Assembly (NCBI GenBank): GCA_964565335.1
Contig: CAZMEN010000008.1
Span: forward strand, 1-64,000
Length of the DNA: 64,000 bases
From: Litorimonas sp964565335
Lineage (GTDB): Bacteria; Pseudomonadota; Alphaproteobacteria; Caulobacterales; Maricaulaceae
Direction: 5' to 3'
Shown here: positions 16,450-27,400 of the stretch, in pieces
Position numbering within the stretch: position 1 is the stretch's first letter
Layout: the number at the start of each line of letters is the position of its first letter
Notes under the pieces: generated by a model
What the model was told of the DNA's origin: nothing
The model's input: only the letters and a program-made list of their open reading frames with translations
The model's database searches: none
Translations under genes and position numbers: made by a program

Positions 16450-16869
16450 TTATTTTCCGCCGTTCAGCTCGTCCTGTAACTTTTTAAGCGCGTCCATTTT
16501 TCCATCACGCGCCAGACGTGCTTGTTTTGGCCAACTATTTGGTTTGTGCATTGAAAACCGTGGCCCCGCATCTTTTAAAATTTTAGAGAGTGTACTAATT
16601 TTGGCTTTTGCAAGATCTGCAAAAGTTTCAATACCATCGGCTTGCAGTAGAGACGCAATCTTTGGGCCTATTCCTTCAATCAAGGTGAGGTTGTCTTTTT
16701 TTACCGCCTTACGCTTCTTGGGAGCCGCTTTCTTTTTAGCCGCTTTACTTGAACTTGGGGCTGTTTCGGCTTGATGCCAATAGACGTCAGGATGCTGACG
16801 GAAACCGTCTGCCTCTGCGAGGCGATAAGCTTCGACTTGTTTCATTTCATATGTTTTTTTGCCGGCCAT
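16450..16869 (-). CDS. Helix-hairpin-helix protein with basic linker
   Basis: A 139-residue protein. After a short N-terminal segment (EAYRLAEADGFRQHPDVYW) comes a Lys/Ala-rich histone-like stretch (AAKKKAAPKKRKAVKK). A helix-hairpin-helix module follows (LTLIEGIGPKIASLLQADGI, ETFADLAKA) of the DUF4332/ribosomal-L21e-like type, ending with RFSMHKPNSWPKQARLARDG. Such proteins bind DNA or sit on other proteins. The exact function is unknown. ATG 16867-16869 is used because GGAG lies upstream; a start 12 bases further upstream lacks one. It is just downstream of glgB on the same strand, so it may be co-transcribed, although no functional link to glycogen is known. Confidence 0.75.
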   Translation of the reverse strand: MAGKKTYEMKQVEAYRLAEADGFRQHPDVYWHQAETAPSSSKAAKKKAAPKKRKAVKKDNLTLIEGIGPKIASLLQADGIETFADLAKAKISTLSKILKDAGPRFSMHKPNSWPKQARLARDGKMDALKKLQDELNGGK

Positions 16870-16901
16870 TATTGTCTCCACATTGTGTTAGGTTCGCTGT
16901 A

Positions 16902-19085
16902 TTATTTTAACTTAAATATTGTTGTAGCCAAGGGTGGAAGCGTCAATGCGAGCGACTGATTACGACCGTGAGCCGGTTTTTTTTCAGATTTGAAACCGCC
17001 CATATTCCCTTTGCCTGAACCGCCGTAAAGTGCGGAGTCTGTATTAACCAACTCTTGCCAATGCCCGGCAGCGGGTACTCCAACTCGGTAGTTCTCACGC
17101 GGCACAGGCGAGAAGTTGCAGACCGTCAGGCATGGCGATTTGCGGGCATGATCCCAACGGACAAAGGATAAGATATTCTCATTCTGAGCCCCGCCATCTA
17201 CCCACTCAAATCCGCTCGCGATGCAGTCCTGCTCGAAGAGAGCTGGGGTCTCGCGATAGACCGCATTAAGATCGCGAATAAGCGCTTGCGTGTTTTTATG
17301 CTCAGGATATTCAGTCAGGTGCCAATCGAGCGAGCGGTCCGCATTCCATTCTTCACTCTGGCCAAATTCGCAGCCCATGAATAAAAGTTTTTTACCGGGA
17401 TGGCTCCACATGAAGGCATAATAGGCGCGCAAGTTCGCAAATTTTTGCCAGCGGTCACCGGGCATGCGGTCAATCAGCGAGCCCTTACCGTGCACGACTT
17501 CATCATGGGACAGTGGCAACATGTAGTTTTCGCCAAAAGCGTAATCGATCCCAAAAGTCATTTTGTGGTGGTGATGGCTGCGATTAACCGGGTCTTCTGA
17601 CATGTATTCCAACGTGTCATTCATCCAGCCCATATTCCATTTAAAGCCAAAACCGAGACCGTCATGATCTGTCGGTGATGTCACGCCGGGCCAAGCCGTG
17701 CTTTCTTCGGCGACTGTGAAAATACCGTCCATGACTGAATAAGCATCAGCGTTCATCGATTGCAAAAACTTGACCGCGTCCCAGTTTTGATTTCCGCCAT
17801 CAGCATTGGGGAGCCATTCGCCGTCTTCGCGTGAATAATCAAGATAAAGCATGGAGGCCACAGCATCCACGCGCAGTCCGTCCAGATGATATTCCTCCAG
17901 CCAGAACCTTGCATTTGCAACGAGATAATTGACAACCTCGCGGCGGCCAAAGTTAAATATTAGCGTATTCCAATCCGGGTGGAATCCCTTACGAGGGTCT
18001 TCATGCTCATAGAGATAAGTGCCATCAAATTGTCCAAGTCCGTGATCATCGGATGGGAAATGCCCCGGTACCCAGTCGAGAATAACACCAATTTCCGCTT
18101 TATGGCAGGCGTCAACGAAGGCCTTAAAATCGGCGGGAGAACCATGGCGCGCTGTAGGGGCGTATAGGCCGATAGGCTGATAGCCCCAGGAGCCGTCAAA
18201 TGGATGCTCGGTAATGGGCAGCAATTCTATATGGGTAAAGCCTAGCCCTTGTACATATGGAATAAGTTTATCAGCAAGCTCAGCGTAAGTGAGATAGCTA
18301 TTATTTTCACCGCGCTGCCAAGATCCAAGGTGGACCTCATAAACTGACATAGGCGCTTCGCGGTGATGACGGCCTGCGCGGCTTTTCATCCATTTCGTAT
18401 CGCGCCATTTATAGGTTGAAAGATCACGTACAACGGAGGCGGATTTGGGACGCATCTCTGCGCCAAAGCCGACAGGGTCCGCTTTGAGGGGCTGCATATG
18501 ACCGTGTTCATCGCGGATAGCGTATTTGTAAGCCGCGCCGTCATCAACTCCTGGAATAAAGACTTCCCAAATGCCGCTGGCCCCGTGAGAGCGCATAGGA
18601 TGCTTTGTCGTGCTCCACATATTGAAGTCGCCCGCAACGCAAACGCCGGCGGCATTGGGGGCCCAGACTGTAAAACGCGTCCCGTCCACGCCCTCATGTT
18701 TTTTTACGTGGGCGCCCAGAGCCTTAAACGCGTGAGCATGACGGCCCTCGGATAAAAGGTGCAAGTCAAGCTCGCCAAGGTCGGGCGAGAATCTGTAAGA
18801 GTCATCATAACGGTGCTCGACCCCATCATAATTGGCGATGAGCTGATAGCCGTTAGAAAGCTTAGAGGCTTTTATCCGCGATTCAAATATTCCGCCCTCA
18901 TGTAGACGTGTGCATGAAGTTACGGGCTTCTTGCCTCGCGGCTTAACGATGGCAACAGACTGAGCATAAGGTGCGTAAGCACGAATAAGGAACTCGTCAC
19001 CATCTTTATGGCAACCGAGATAAGCAAAAGGATCAGCATGAACACCGCGTATAATACGGGATATATCTTGCTGATCCTGCCTCAT
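16902..19085 (-). CDS. glgB: 1,4-alpha-glucan branching enzyme
   Basis: Glycogen branching enzyme (GH13), about 727 residues and normal for the family. It cuts an alpha-1,4 chain and reattaches it as an alpha-1,6 branch. The order is an N-terminal GlgB extension, a CBM48-like module (TRFTVWAPNAAGVCVAGDFN), a catalytic barrel and a C-terminal beta domain. Catalytic elements are visible: GLRVDAVASMLYLDYSR (nucleophile Asp), FTVAEESTAWPGV (acid/base Glu) and LPLSHDEVVHGKGSL (transition-state Asp), plus FMGCEFGQSEEW. ATG 19083-19085 begins five bases after the glgP stop, so the two genes are coupled as glgP-glgB. They diverge from glgC-glgA-glgX/malQ-pgm. Confidence 0.97.
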   Translation of the reverse strand: MRQDQQDISRIIRGVHADPFAYLGCHKDGDEFLIRAYAPYAQSVAIVKPRGKKPVTSCTRLHEGGIFESRIKASKLSNGYQLIANYDGVEHRYDDSYRFSPDLGELDLHLLSEGRHAHAFKALGAHVKKHEGVDGTRFTVWAPNAAGVCVAGDFNMWSTTKHPMRSHGASGIWEVFIPGVDDGAAYKYAIRDEHGHMQPLKADPVGFGAEMRPKSASVVRDLSTYKWRDTKWMKSRAGRHHREAPMSVYEVHLGSWQRGENNSYLTYAELADKLIPYVQGLGFTHIELLPITEHPFDGSWGYQPIGLYAPTARHGSPADFKAFVDACHKAEIGVILDWVPGHFPSDDHGLGQFDGTYLYEHEDPRKGFHPDWNTLIFNFGRREVVNYLVANARFWLEEYHLDGLRVDAVASMLYLDYSREDGEWLPNADGGNQNWDAVKFLQSMNADAYSVMDGIFTVAEESTAWPGVTSPTDHDGLGFGFKWNMGWMNDTLEYMSEDPVNRSHHHHKMTFGIDYAFGENYMLPLSHDEVVHGKGSLIDRMPGDRWQKFANLRAYYAFMWSHPGKKLLFMGCEFGQSEEWNADRSLDWHLTEYPEHKNTQALIRDLNAVYRETPALFEQDCIASGFEWVDGGAQNENILSFVRWDHARKSPCLTVCNFSPVPRENYRVGVPAAGHWQELVNTDSALYGGSGKGNMGGFKSEKKPAHGRNQSLALTLPPLATTIFKLK

Positions 19086-19090
19086 TATAT

Positions 19091-21544
19091 TTACCCGTCT
19101 GTAGCTGTTGGCGCGTTCCAAATATCTTTAGCATATCCGCGAATAGTGCGATCAGAGCTGAACCAGCCCATACGAGCTGTATTCAGAATAGCCATCTTGG
19201 CCCATTTTTCTTTGTCGCGATAGACATCATCAATATGGCGCTGCATATCCCAATAGGCCTCGAAATCAGGGGTGACTTGGAAATAGTCATGGTTTTTGAT
19301 GTTATCCAAAATATCATTGAAGACTTGCGTGTTCCCATCTGAGAAAACGCCTGTCTCAAGCTGCTTGATAACTTTTTGTAGTTTCGGCGATTCTTTGATA
19401 ACTTCAGAGGGTCGAGCGCGGCGATGTTGGCGCTCTGCAATCTCTGAAGCAATGAGGCCGAAGATAAAGATGTTATCTTCGCCGACATGTTCTTGCATCT
19501 CAACGTTTGCGCCGTCGAGCGTACCAACGGTGAGCGCGCCGTTTAGAGCAAATTTCATATTACCTGTTCCTGAGGCTTCAAAACCGGCCGTTGAGATTTG
19601 CTCCGACAAATCAGCGCCCGGAATTAGAACTTCAGCGGCTGAAACATTGTAGTTGGGTAGGAATATTACCTTGAGCTTATCCCCGATATCTTTGTCAGCA
19701 TTGACCACATTCGCCACATCATTGATGAGCTTAATTATCAATTTAGCCAAGAAATAACTCGGCGCAGCTTTCCCTGCAAAGATCTTCACGCGCGGCTGCC
19801 AATCTGCATTCGGATTAGCTTTCATTTCATTATAGAGCGCGATGGTCTCTAATATGTTCATGAGCTGGCGCTTATATTCATGGATACGTTTAATCTGAAT
19901 ATCGAACATGGCGTCCGGATTTACGGCAATGCCGGTTTCTTTAAGCAGGAACGACGCTAGAGCCGCCTTATTCTCGGCCTTCACATCCATATATTGTTTT
20001 TGCCAAGCTTTATCGGTCGCTTTGGGTTCAAGCTTTTTCAGCTGCTCCAAATCGTCAATCCAGCCCGTACCGATTTCCTTTGAAATCATATCAGAGAGAC
20101 CTGGATTGCATTCCAAAAGCCAGCGGCGCGGCGTAACGCCATTTGTTTGGTTGACGATTTTGTCAGGAAACATTGTGTGAAGGTCGTGGAAGACAGTTTT
20201 CTTCATCAACTCGGAATGCAGTGCGGAGACGCCGTTCACTTTACGAGAGCCGATAAAAGCCAAATTACCCATACGCACCCAATCTTGCTGATGCGGGTGA
20301 ATAACTTGTATGTTGGCGATAATGTTGTGATCCAATCCTTTAGCCAAAGCTTCTTGGTAGAACGCGCCGTCAATCATGTTGATGATTTGAAGGTGGCGCG
20401 GCAAGATACGCTCAAATAGCCCTTTGGGCCATTTTTCTAGCGCCTCCGGCAGTAGTGTGTGGTTCGTATAATGCAAAGTCTCGCGCGCAATTTCAAAAGC
20501 CCGTTTAAATGTGAAATCATGCAAGTCCATCAAAATGCGGATAAGTTCGGGCACAGCAATAGCGGGGTGGGTATCATTAAGTTGCACCGCAACATGATCA
20601 CCCAGATTTTCAAGACTGTCATAATTCATGAAATAGCGACGAATAAGGTCTTGCAAAGAGGCGCTCGTAAAGAACACTTCCTGCTTTAAGCGGAGTTCTC
20701 GCCCTTGTTCGGTATGATCTCCGGGATAGAGAACTTTGGAAATCGATTCCGCAACGATTTGTTGATAGGCTGAGGCCATGAAATCGCCTTCGTTAAACTT
20801 TTTAAGGTTCATTAAATCTGCTTGACGCGCTGACCACAGGCGGAGTGTATTGACATGCCTGCCTTCCCAACCCGGGATTGGCATATCAAAGGCGACCGCA
20901 TGAATACGCTCCGTTGGTTTCCATATCGCTTTGCCGGCATGATCCGTTTCGACATGGCCGCCAAAATCAATGTCATAGACAACTTCCGGGCGACGGAATT
21001 CCCAAGCATTACCTTCGACAAGCCAGTCTTCAGGTTCTTCTAACTGCCAACCGTCTTCGATGTTTTGTTTAAAAATACCGTGCTGATAGCGAATACCGTA
21101 GCCCATACCGGCAACGCCGGTGGTGGACATAGAATCCATGAAACACGCCGCCAAACGTCCCAGACCGCCATTGCCAAGCGCGGCATCTTGCTCTGCATGG
21201 AGTACATCATGAAAATCAAGTTTATGATCATCAAAGAATGCCTTAGCATCAGAGGCTAAACCCAAATTGGTCAAGCTGTCTTCAAGCATGCGCCCAATCA
21301 TAAATTCCATAGAAAGATAATAAACGCGCTTTTGCTTTTTCTTATAAATTCGGCGCGTGGTATCGATCCAACCTTCGACCATCTGGTCGCGAGTAGCCAA
21401 AGACAGCGCAACGCACCAATCGCGCGCAACAGCATGTCGCTCATCTTTACCGACAGAGTAAATCAAGTGACGCAAAATCGAATCGCCGAAACTTTCCTTA
21501 ATAAGGGATTGGGTGTCATCAATATGATGTGCGGTAGGTGACAT
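19091..21544 (-). CDS. glgP: Glycogen/starch/alpha-glucan phosphorylase
   Basis: PLP-dependent glycogen phosphorylase, 817 residues, releasing glucose-1-phosphate from chain ends. Visible signatures are YYLSMEFMIGR near the N-terminus, NGGLGRLAACFMDS, VQLNDTHPAIAVPELIRI, NQTNGVTPRRWL and the PLP-lysine motif EASGTGNMKFALNGALTVGT, followed by DGANVEM. All look intact and the length is standard. It is the first gene of the minus-strand glycogen operon; glgB follows five bases later. About 205 bases separate it from the divergent glgC, which must house promoters for both directions. Its product feeds Pgm at 28332. Confidence 0.97.
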   Translation of the reverse strand: MSPTAHHIDDTQSLIKESFGDSILRHLIYSVGKDERHAVARDWCVALSLATRDQMVEGWIDTTRRIYKKKQKRVYYLSMEFMIGRMLEDSLTNLGLASDAKAFFDDHKLDFHDVLHAEQDAALGNGGLGRLAACFMDSMSTTGVAGMGYGIRYQHGIFKQNIEDGWQLEEPEDWLVEGNAWEFRRPEVVYDIDFGGHVETDHAGKAIWKPTERIHAVAFDMPIPGWEGRHVNTLRLWSARQADLMNLKKFNEGDFMASAYQQIVAESISKVLYPGDHTEQGRELRLKQEVFFTSASLQDLIRRYFMNYDSLENLGDHVAVQLNDTHPAIAVPELIRILMDLHDFTFKRAFEIARETLHYTNHTLLPEALEKWPKGLFERILPRHLQIINMIDGAFYQEALAKGLDHNIIANIQVIHPHQQDWVRMGNLAFIGSRKVNGVSALHSELMKKTVFHDLHTMFPDKIVNQTNGVTPRRWLLECNPGLSDMISKEIGTGWIDDLEQLKKLEPKATDKAWQKQYMDVKAENKAALASFLLKETGIAVNPDAMFDIQIKRIHEYKRQLMNILETIALYNEMKANPNADWQPRVKIFAGKAAPSYFLAKLIIKLINDVANVVNADKDIGDKLKVIFLPNYNVSAAEVLIPGADLSEQISTAGFEASGTGNMKFALNGALTVGTLDGANVEMQEHVGEDNIFIFGLIASEIAERQHRRARPSEVIKESPKLQKVIKQLETGVFSDGNTQVFNDILDNIKNHDYFQVTPDFEAYWDMQRHIDDVYRDKEKWAKMAILNTARMGWFSSDRTIRGYAKDIWNAPTATDG

Positions 21545-21749
21545 AATATTTCTCGGAGGAATCTCTAAAATTAATTATTACGGGTTGGAGCGAGATCTAC
21601 AGTTTCAAAAGGTCTGTGATATTACCTTTTGTTGGCAATTTTCAATATTGAAATATTTTTGCGTTTCGCTTGCTGTTTATCCCCACATAAACAATAATCA
21701 TATTTATAAAAGGGCAAAAAGCCTCTTTAAGTGCATTTGGGAGGGACTG

Positions 21750-23024
21750 ATGCAAAATAAGGCGTTTTCTTCAAATCGGAGACTTGCAGAAAGGTCAATG
21801 GCTTTTGTCTTAGCCGGTGGTAGAGGAAGCCGCCTTAAAGATTTAACCGAGAAACGGGCAAAACCCGCCGTCTTTTTTGGAGGGAAGTTCAGAATCATTG
21901 ATTTCGCCCTCTCCAATGCCATGAATTCAGGTATAAGGCGCATTGGCGTTGCAACCCAATATAAGCAACATAGCCTTATTCGTCATTTACAGCGCGGTTG
22001 GAACTTCTACCGCGCGGAACGAAATGAAAGCATGGATATCATGCCCGCTTCCCAAACCATGTCTGAAGAACGCTGGTATGAAGGCACAGCAGACGCCGTC
22101 TATCAAAATATCCATATCATAGAGAGCCATAGCAATCTGGATTACATCGTCGTACTCGCGGGTGATCACATTTATAAAATGGATTATGAATTGATGCTTG
22201 AAGAGCATGTTAACTCAAAAGCTAATGTCACTATCGGATGCCTTGAGGTGAGTAAGGAAGACGCGAAAGCCTTTGGCGTCATGCATGTCGATGAGACTGA
22301 TATGATTACGGATTTTCTTGAAAAACCGGATAATCCACCCACAATACCAGGGCAAGACGATTTCTGTTTGGCCTCTATGGGAATCTATGTTTTCGATAAG
22401 ACATACCTCATCGAACAGCTCATTCGTGATGCTGCTGAAAAAGGGTCTGACCGCGATTTTGGTAAAAACCTCATCCCTCACATTGTGAAGAACGGCAAAG
22501 CGCAGGCGCATCGATTTACGAAATCTTGTGTCAAATCAGAAGGCGAAGAAGAGGCTTACTGGCGCGACGTCGGCACTATCGATGCTTATATGGAAGCCAA
22601 TCTTGACCTCACTTCATATGAACCTGCTTTGAATTTATATGACAGCAATTGGCCGATTTGGACTTACTCTGAACTCGCGCCGGGCGCAAAATTTATCCAT
22701 GACGATGTTGGACGCCGAGGGTCTGCCGTAAATTCAGTCGTGTCTGGCGGCTGCATCATTTCAGGCGCCCGCATTAATCAGTCGCTCCTCTTTACGAATG
22801 TGCATGTGCACTCTTTTTCATCACTTAAGCGCGCAATTGTACTTCCTGATGTTAATATCGCACGAAAAGTGCAAATGACGAATGTGGTGATTGACAAAGG
22901 CGTTCAAATTCCAGAGGGCCTCGCCGTGGGGAATGACCCTCAATTAGATGCCAAACGGTTCTACCGAACCGAAAGTGGTGTTTGCCTCATCACGCAAAAG
23001 ATGATTGATAATCTGGATAAATAA
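21750..23024 (+). CDS. glgC: Glucose-1-phosphate adenylyltransferase (ADP-glucose pyrophosphorylase)
   Basis: This enzyme makes ADP-glucose from ATP and glucose-1-P, the committed and usually allosterically controlled step. It has about 425 residues. The nucleotide-binding motif FVLAGGRGSRLKDLTEKRAK, the regulatory-site region KPAVFFGGKFRIIDFALSN, the substrate loop GTADAVYQN, and GDHIYKMDY are all present. The C-terminal left-handed beta-helix repeats include SGARINQSLLFTNVHV. ATG 21750 is chosen over an upstream frame start because GGAGGG lies seven bases before it and the family starts here. It opens the operon glgC-glgA-glgX/malQ-pgm. Confidence 0.96.
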   Translation: MQNKAFSSNRRLAERSMAFVLAGGRGSRLKDLTEKRAKPAVFFGGKFRIIDFALSNAMNSGIRRIGVATQYKQHSLIRHLQRGWNFYRAERNESMDIMPASQTMSEERWYEGTADAVYQNIHIIESHSNLDYIVVLAGDHIYKMDYELMLEEHVNSKANVTIGCLEVSKEDAKAFGVMHVDETDMITDFLEKPDNPPTIPGQDDFCLASMGIYVFDKTYLIEQLIRDAAEKGSDRDFGKNLIPHIVKNGKAQAHRFTKSCVKSEGEEEAYWRDVGTIDAYMEANLDLTSYEPALNLYDSNWPIWTYSELAPGAKFIHDDVGRRGSAVNSVVSGGCIISGARINQSLLFTNVHVHSFSSLKRAIVLPDVNIARKVQMTNVVIDKGVQIPEGLAVGNDPQLDAKRFYRTESGVCLITQKMIDNLDK

Positions 23025-24476
23025 TTGCCTGTAGAGAAAAACCTTTCTGTACTTTTCGTCGCTTCGGAATGTTTTCCTCTTATTAAGACCGGAGGACTAG
23101 CGGATGTGGTCGGAGCTTTACCTGAGGCCTTAACGGCGCAAGGTTTGAATGTAACCGTATTTTTGCCAGGATTTCCAAGCGTTTTATCTGGCCTCACGAC
23201 CAAACGAACACTAGCAAAGCTCCCAAAAATTGGAGGAAAGCCCGCTAAATTAGTCGCCGGCAAAACACCTTCAAATTTGTCAGTTATTGCCCTTGATGCG
23301 CCGCACTTTTTTGACATCACAGGCAATCCCTATCTCGACGCATCAGGTGTTGATCGCCCTGACAATGGCGAGAAATTTGCGGCCTTTTCGAAAATTGCTG
23401 CCAAGCTAGCGATGGGAGAAATCGGGCGAAAAAAATACGACGTGCTACATGCCCATGACTGGCAAGCCGGACTTAGTGCTGCTTATTTAAAAGCGGCGGG
23501 TGCTAGCCGCGTGAAAACTGTGGTGACTATTCACAATCTCGCTTTTCAGGGCCTATTCTCCAAATCCCTTATGAGCAGCCTTGACCTTCCGCAGAGTTAT
23601 TTTAGCAGTGACGGGTTTGAATATTGGGACAAGCTCAGCTTTTTGAAAGCCGCCATTGCCTTTAGCAATCATATCACAACGGTCAGCCCCACCTATGCAC
23701 TGGAAATTCAATCTGATGAAGGCGGTATGGGTTTTGGCGGGATGCTTCGATCCAAATCTGATAGATTATCAGGCATTCTCAACGGCATCGATATGGATGT
23801 CTGGAACCCCAAAACGGATAAGGAAATAGCGCATAACTTCTCGGCGGCAAAACCTGCGGGCAAAGCCAAAAACAAGACCGCACTTCAGCGCGAGTTAAAA
23901 TTGCGTGAGGTCAAAGACGCGCCGCTCTTTACCGTTGTCTCGCGCTTAACCACGCAAAAGGGTTTGGATCTATTAGCCGACATGACAGACCACATTGTTG
24001 AGCGAGGCGGTCAGATTGCCCTGCTGGGTTCAGGGGACGCGGCCATAGAAGCGGCATTTGTCGCGGCGGCCAAAAAGCACCCAACAGAAATTTCTGTCAC
24101 GATTGGGTATAATGAACCCCTCGCCCATCGCCTGCAAGCGGGCGGAGACGCTATGTTCATCCCCTCACGTTTTGAGCCCTGCGGCTTAACCCAGCTTTGC
24201 GCCATGCGTTACGGGACCGTCCCGATTGTCGGGCGTGTCGGCGGATTAAATGATACCGTCATTGACGCCAGCCCAATGGCGCTAGCCAGCGGCGCGGCAA
24301 CAGGCGTGCAATTCTCCCCGATTAATGCGCATATGCTCTACGCGGCCATTTCGCGAGCCTTTGACCTCTACGCGGACACGGAGCAGTGGAACCGTTTGGT
24401 CGAAAACTGTCTCAGCCAAGATGTCGGTTGGGAAGCCTCGGCGATTAAATACCGAGATTTATATAACGCCTTATAA
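23025..24476 (+). CDS. glgA: Glycogen synthase (ADP-glucose type)
   Basis: GT5 glycogen synthase, about 483 residues, extending alpha-1,4 chains with ADP-glucose. The N-terminal ADP-glucose motif SECFPLIKTGGLADVVGALP is intact. HAHDWQAGLSAAYLK, TIHNLAFQGLF, ILNGIDMDVWNP, SRLTTQKGLDL and SRFEPCGLTQLCAMRYGTVP follow in family order. The start is an unusual TTG immediately after the glgC stop codon, with no strong ribosome site. Translation probably depends on reinitiation from glgC. The gene ends in TAATG, overlapping the next start by one base. Confidence 0.95.
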   Translation: MPVEKNLSVLFVASECFPLIKTGGLADVVGALPEALTAQGLNVTVFLPGFPSVLSGLTTKRTLAKLPKIGGKPAKLVAGKTPSNLSVIALDAPHFFDITGNPYLDASGVDRPDNGEKFAAFSKIAAKLAMGEIGRKKYDVLHAHDWQAGLSAAYLKAAGASRVKTVVTIHNLAFQGLFSKSLMSSLDLPQSYFSSDGFEYWDKLSFLKAAIAFSNHITTVSPTYALEIQSDEGGMGFGGMLRSKSDRLSGILNGIDMDVWNPKTDKEIAHNFSAAKPAGKAKNKTALQRELKLREVKDAPLFTVVSRLTTQKGLDLLADMTDHIVERGGQIALLGSGDAAIEAAFVAAAKKHPTEISVTIGYNEPLAHRLQAGGDAMFIPSRFEPCGLTQLCAMRYGTVPIVGRVGGLNDTVIDASPMALASGAATGVQFSPINAHMLYAAISRAFDLYADTEQWNRLVENCLSQDVGWEASAIKYRDLYNAL

Positions 24477-27400
24477 TGCCGCAAACGCTCTCCACATCTA
24501 AAGGCCACTGCTCTCCGCTTGGGGCAGATGTGCAACAAGGCGGCGTGAACTTTGCCCTGTTCTCCGCCCATGCAACATCGGTGATGCTCTGCCTATTCTC
24601 GCCCGATGGAAAGACAGAAACAGACCGAATTTTATTACCCGAACGCACGGGCGATATATGGCACGGCTTTGTTAAGGGGCTGAAAGCTGGTCAGCTATAT
24701 GGCTACCGCGTTGATGGGCCTTATGAGCCCTCAAACGGGCATAGGTTTAACGCGAATAAGCTCCTGATAGACCCCTATGCCAAAGATCTTTTTGGTGCGT
24801 TTATTCAGCATGATGCACTTTATGGTTTCGAAGCGGGCTCGCCTGATAAGGATGTGTCTTTTGATACCCGCGACAGTGCGCCTTACATGCCCAAATGCGT
24901 CGGAGGGCCGCCAAAACTCAACTGGAAAAAGACTAAGCGTCCCGAAACAGCTCTGGCAGATACCATAGTCTATGAAGCCCATATTAAAGGCCTCACAAAG
25001 CGTCACCCTGATGTGAAATCCACACATCGCGGAACACTCTCAGGCCTAGCCGACCCCGCTATCATCGCTCATTTAACAGAGTTAGGCGTGACAGCGATTG
25101 AACTGCTCCCCGTGCAAAGCTTTTTCTCAGAACCTCGGCTCACCGATTTGGGCCTGACGAATTATTGGGGGTATAACCCCGTCAATTATTTCGCCATGCA
25201 TAGCCCCTATTTCGGGCCAAATGGCGCTCAGAGTTGGGCCGACGCAGTCAACGCTCTGCACGACGCAGGTATCGAAGTGATTTTGGACGTCGTTTACAAT
25301 CACACGGCTGAAAGCTGGGAACATGGCCCCACTCTTTCTTACCGCGGTATCGACAATGCGTCCTATTATCAGCTTCAAGACAATGCCCGCTATTACGTCA
25401 ACCATACAGGGTGCGGAAACACGCTAGATATGAGTCACTCCGCAGTGGTGGATTTAACCTTGGAAAGTCTGCGTTATTGGGTCAGTGAAATGCGCGTTGA
25501 CGGGTTTCGTTTCGACCTCGGCCCTATACTTGGCCGCAATCCTAGTGCCTTTGACCGTGAGGCAAAATTCTTTACCGCCATTGCCGCCGACCCGGTTTTA
25601 TCCAAGGTCAAAATGATTGCTGAGCCGTGGGATATTGGCCCAGGTGGATATCAACTTGGTAATTTCCCGAAAGGGTGGAGTGAGTGGAGCGACCAATATC
25701 GCGATAGCGTCCGCAGCTTTTGGAAAGGCAATCCGCACGCCCATCAAAACATGGCTGGAAAGCTCCTTGGTTCATCCAAAGAATTTGAGCATTCAGGACG
25801 TCCGCCCCAAGCCGCCGTCAATTTCATTGCCGCCCATGACGGCTTTACCCTCCGCGATACGGTTAGCTATAATGATAAGGATAATCACGCCAATGGTGAA
25901 GATAACCGCGATGGGCATGGCCATAATCTATCCGACAATATGGGCACCGAAGGCCCGACCGATAATGCATTTATCAAGGCCGTTCGCTTAAAGCGCAGCA
26001 AGAATATGCTCGCAACTTTGATGCTGTCTCAAGGTGTTCCGATGCTACTCGGCGGAGATGAATTTGGCCATTCTATGGACGGGAATAATAATGCCTATTG
26101 CCAAGACAATGAGATCACGTGGCTGAATTGGGGTGATGCTGACACTGCCCTAGCTGAGTTTACAAAACAGCTCATCGCGCTTCGCAAAACTAACCCTCAT
26201 TTTACGCAAACCAATTACCTGCACGGCGAAGTAATTGCGCCGCCCGGCATACAGAACGCAGACTGGCTTCGTGCAGATGGACAGCCAATGCATCCTGGTG
26301 ATTGGGAGAATCCGGATTTTAAATGCTTCGCGCTTCTGCTATCCATGACGGGCGAAGACACATTCGCCATCATTTTTAATCGCGGAGGAGACGTTACGGC
26401 GCCTTGGATTGATAAGGATTGGTCGTGCGAACTGACAACAGCAGAGGCGCAGCACGATAGTCTCATCCCCGCTGATAGTGTCACTGTATTTCGACACAAA
26501 GGCCCCTATGCGCGTCCAGATATCTACAAAAAGGCGCTCGATATGGCAGCGCAGAAATTTGGGATTATTGACAGCTATCGGGATATAAATGGCCATATCC
26601 ACACAGCGCCTGACGCCACCAAAGCTAAGCTCTTAAAAGCTATGGGTATTGACTTAACGTCAGCCCATGAGACTAAGCCTGCCGCTTACACCGAACCATC
26701 GAATGACAAAGTTTTTGGCGCAGCCTTATTACAAGCTCAAGGCGGGTGTTGGGGGGTGACGGCGGCGCTTTATGGCCTGAGGTCAAAGCGAAATTACGGC
26801 TCAGGTGACTTTGAAGACTTAGCGGTTCTCGCGGAAATCATGGCGGCCAAAGGCGCAGATTTTATCGGCATTAATCCCATCCACGCTCTCTTCCCATCAG
26901 CGCCACATCTCTACGCACCTTATTCCCCTTCCTCGCGGCAGTTCCTAAATGTGATGTTGATTGCGCCCGATAAAATAGCTGATTTGCCGAGCGGTTATTC
27001 ACATAAGGCCGCTCAATCTGCCTCATCCGAACATGTAGTTTACGCCGCAGTTTACAACGCGAAAATGAATGCGTTTGAAACCGCATTCAGCGAGTTTCTT
27101 AAATTAAAAAAATCATCAGCCCGCCGCAAAGCCTTTGAAAAATTTACCGCATCAAACGGCACAGCCTTACAGCATCAAGCTTTGTTTGATGCGCTATTTG
27201 AGACCCTGCCAATAGCAAAACAAACATATGACGGCTGGAAGAACTTTCCCAAGAAATTTCACGACCCAGATTCAAAAGCCTGCCAAGACTTTGCAAAGAA
27301 AAATGCTTCGCGCATTGAGTTTTATGCCTATCTGCAATGGATTGCTGAGACCCAATTAAAGCAAGCTCAATCTCGCGCCAAAGCCGCAGGCATGAGCATC

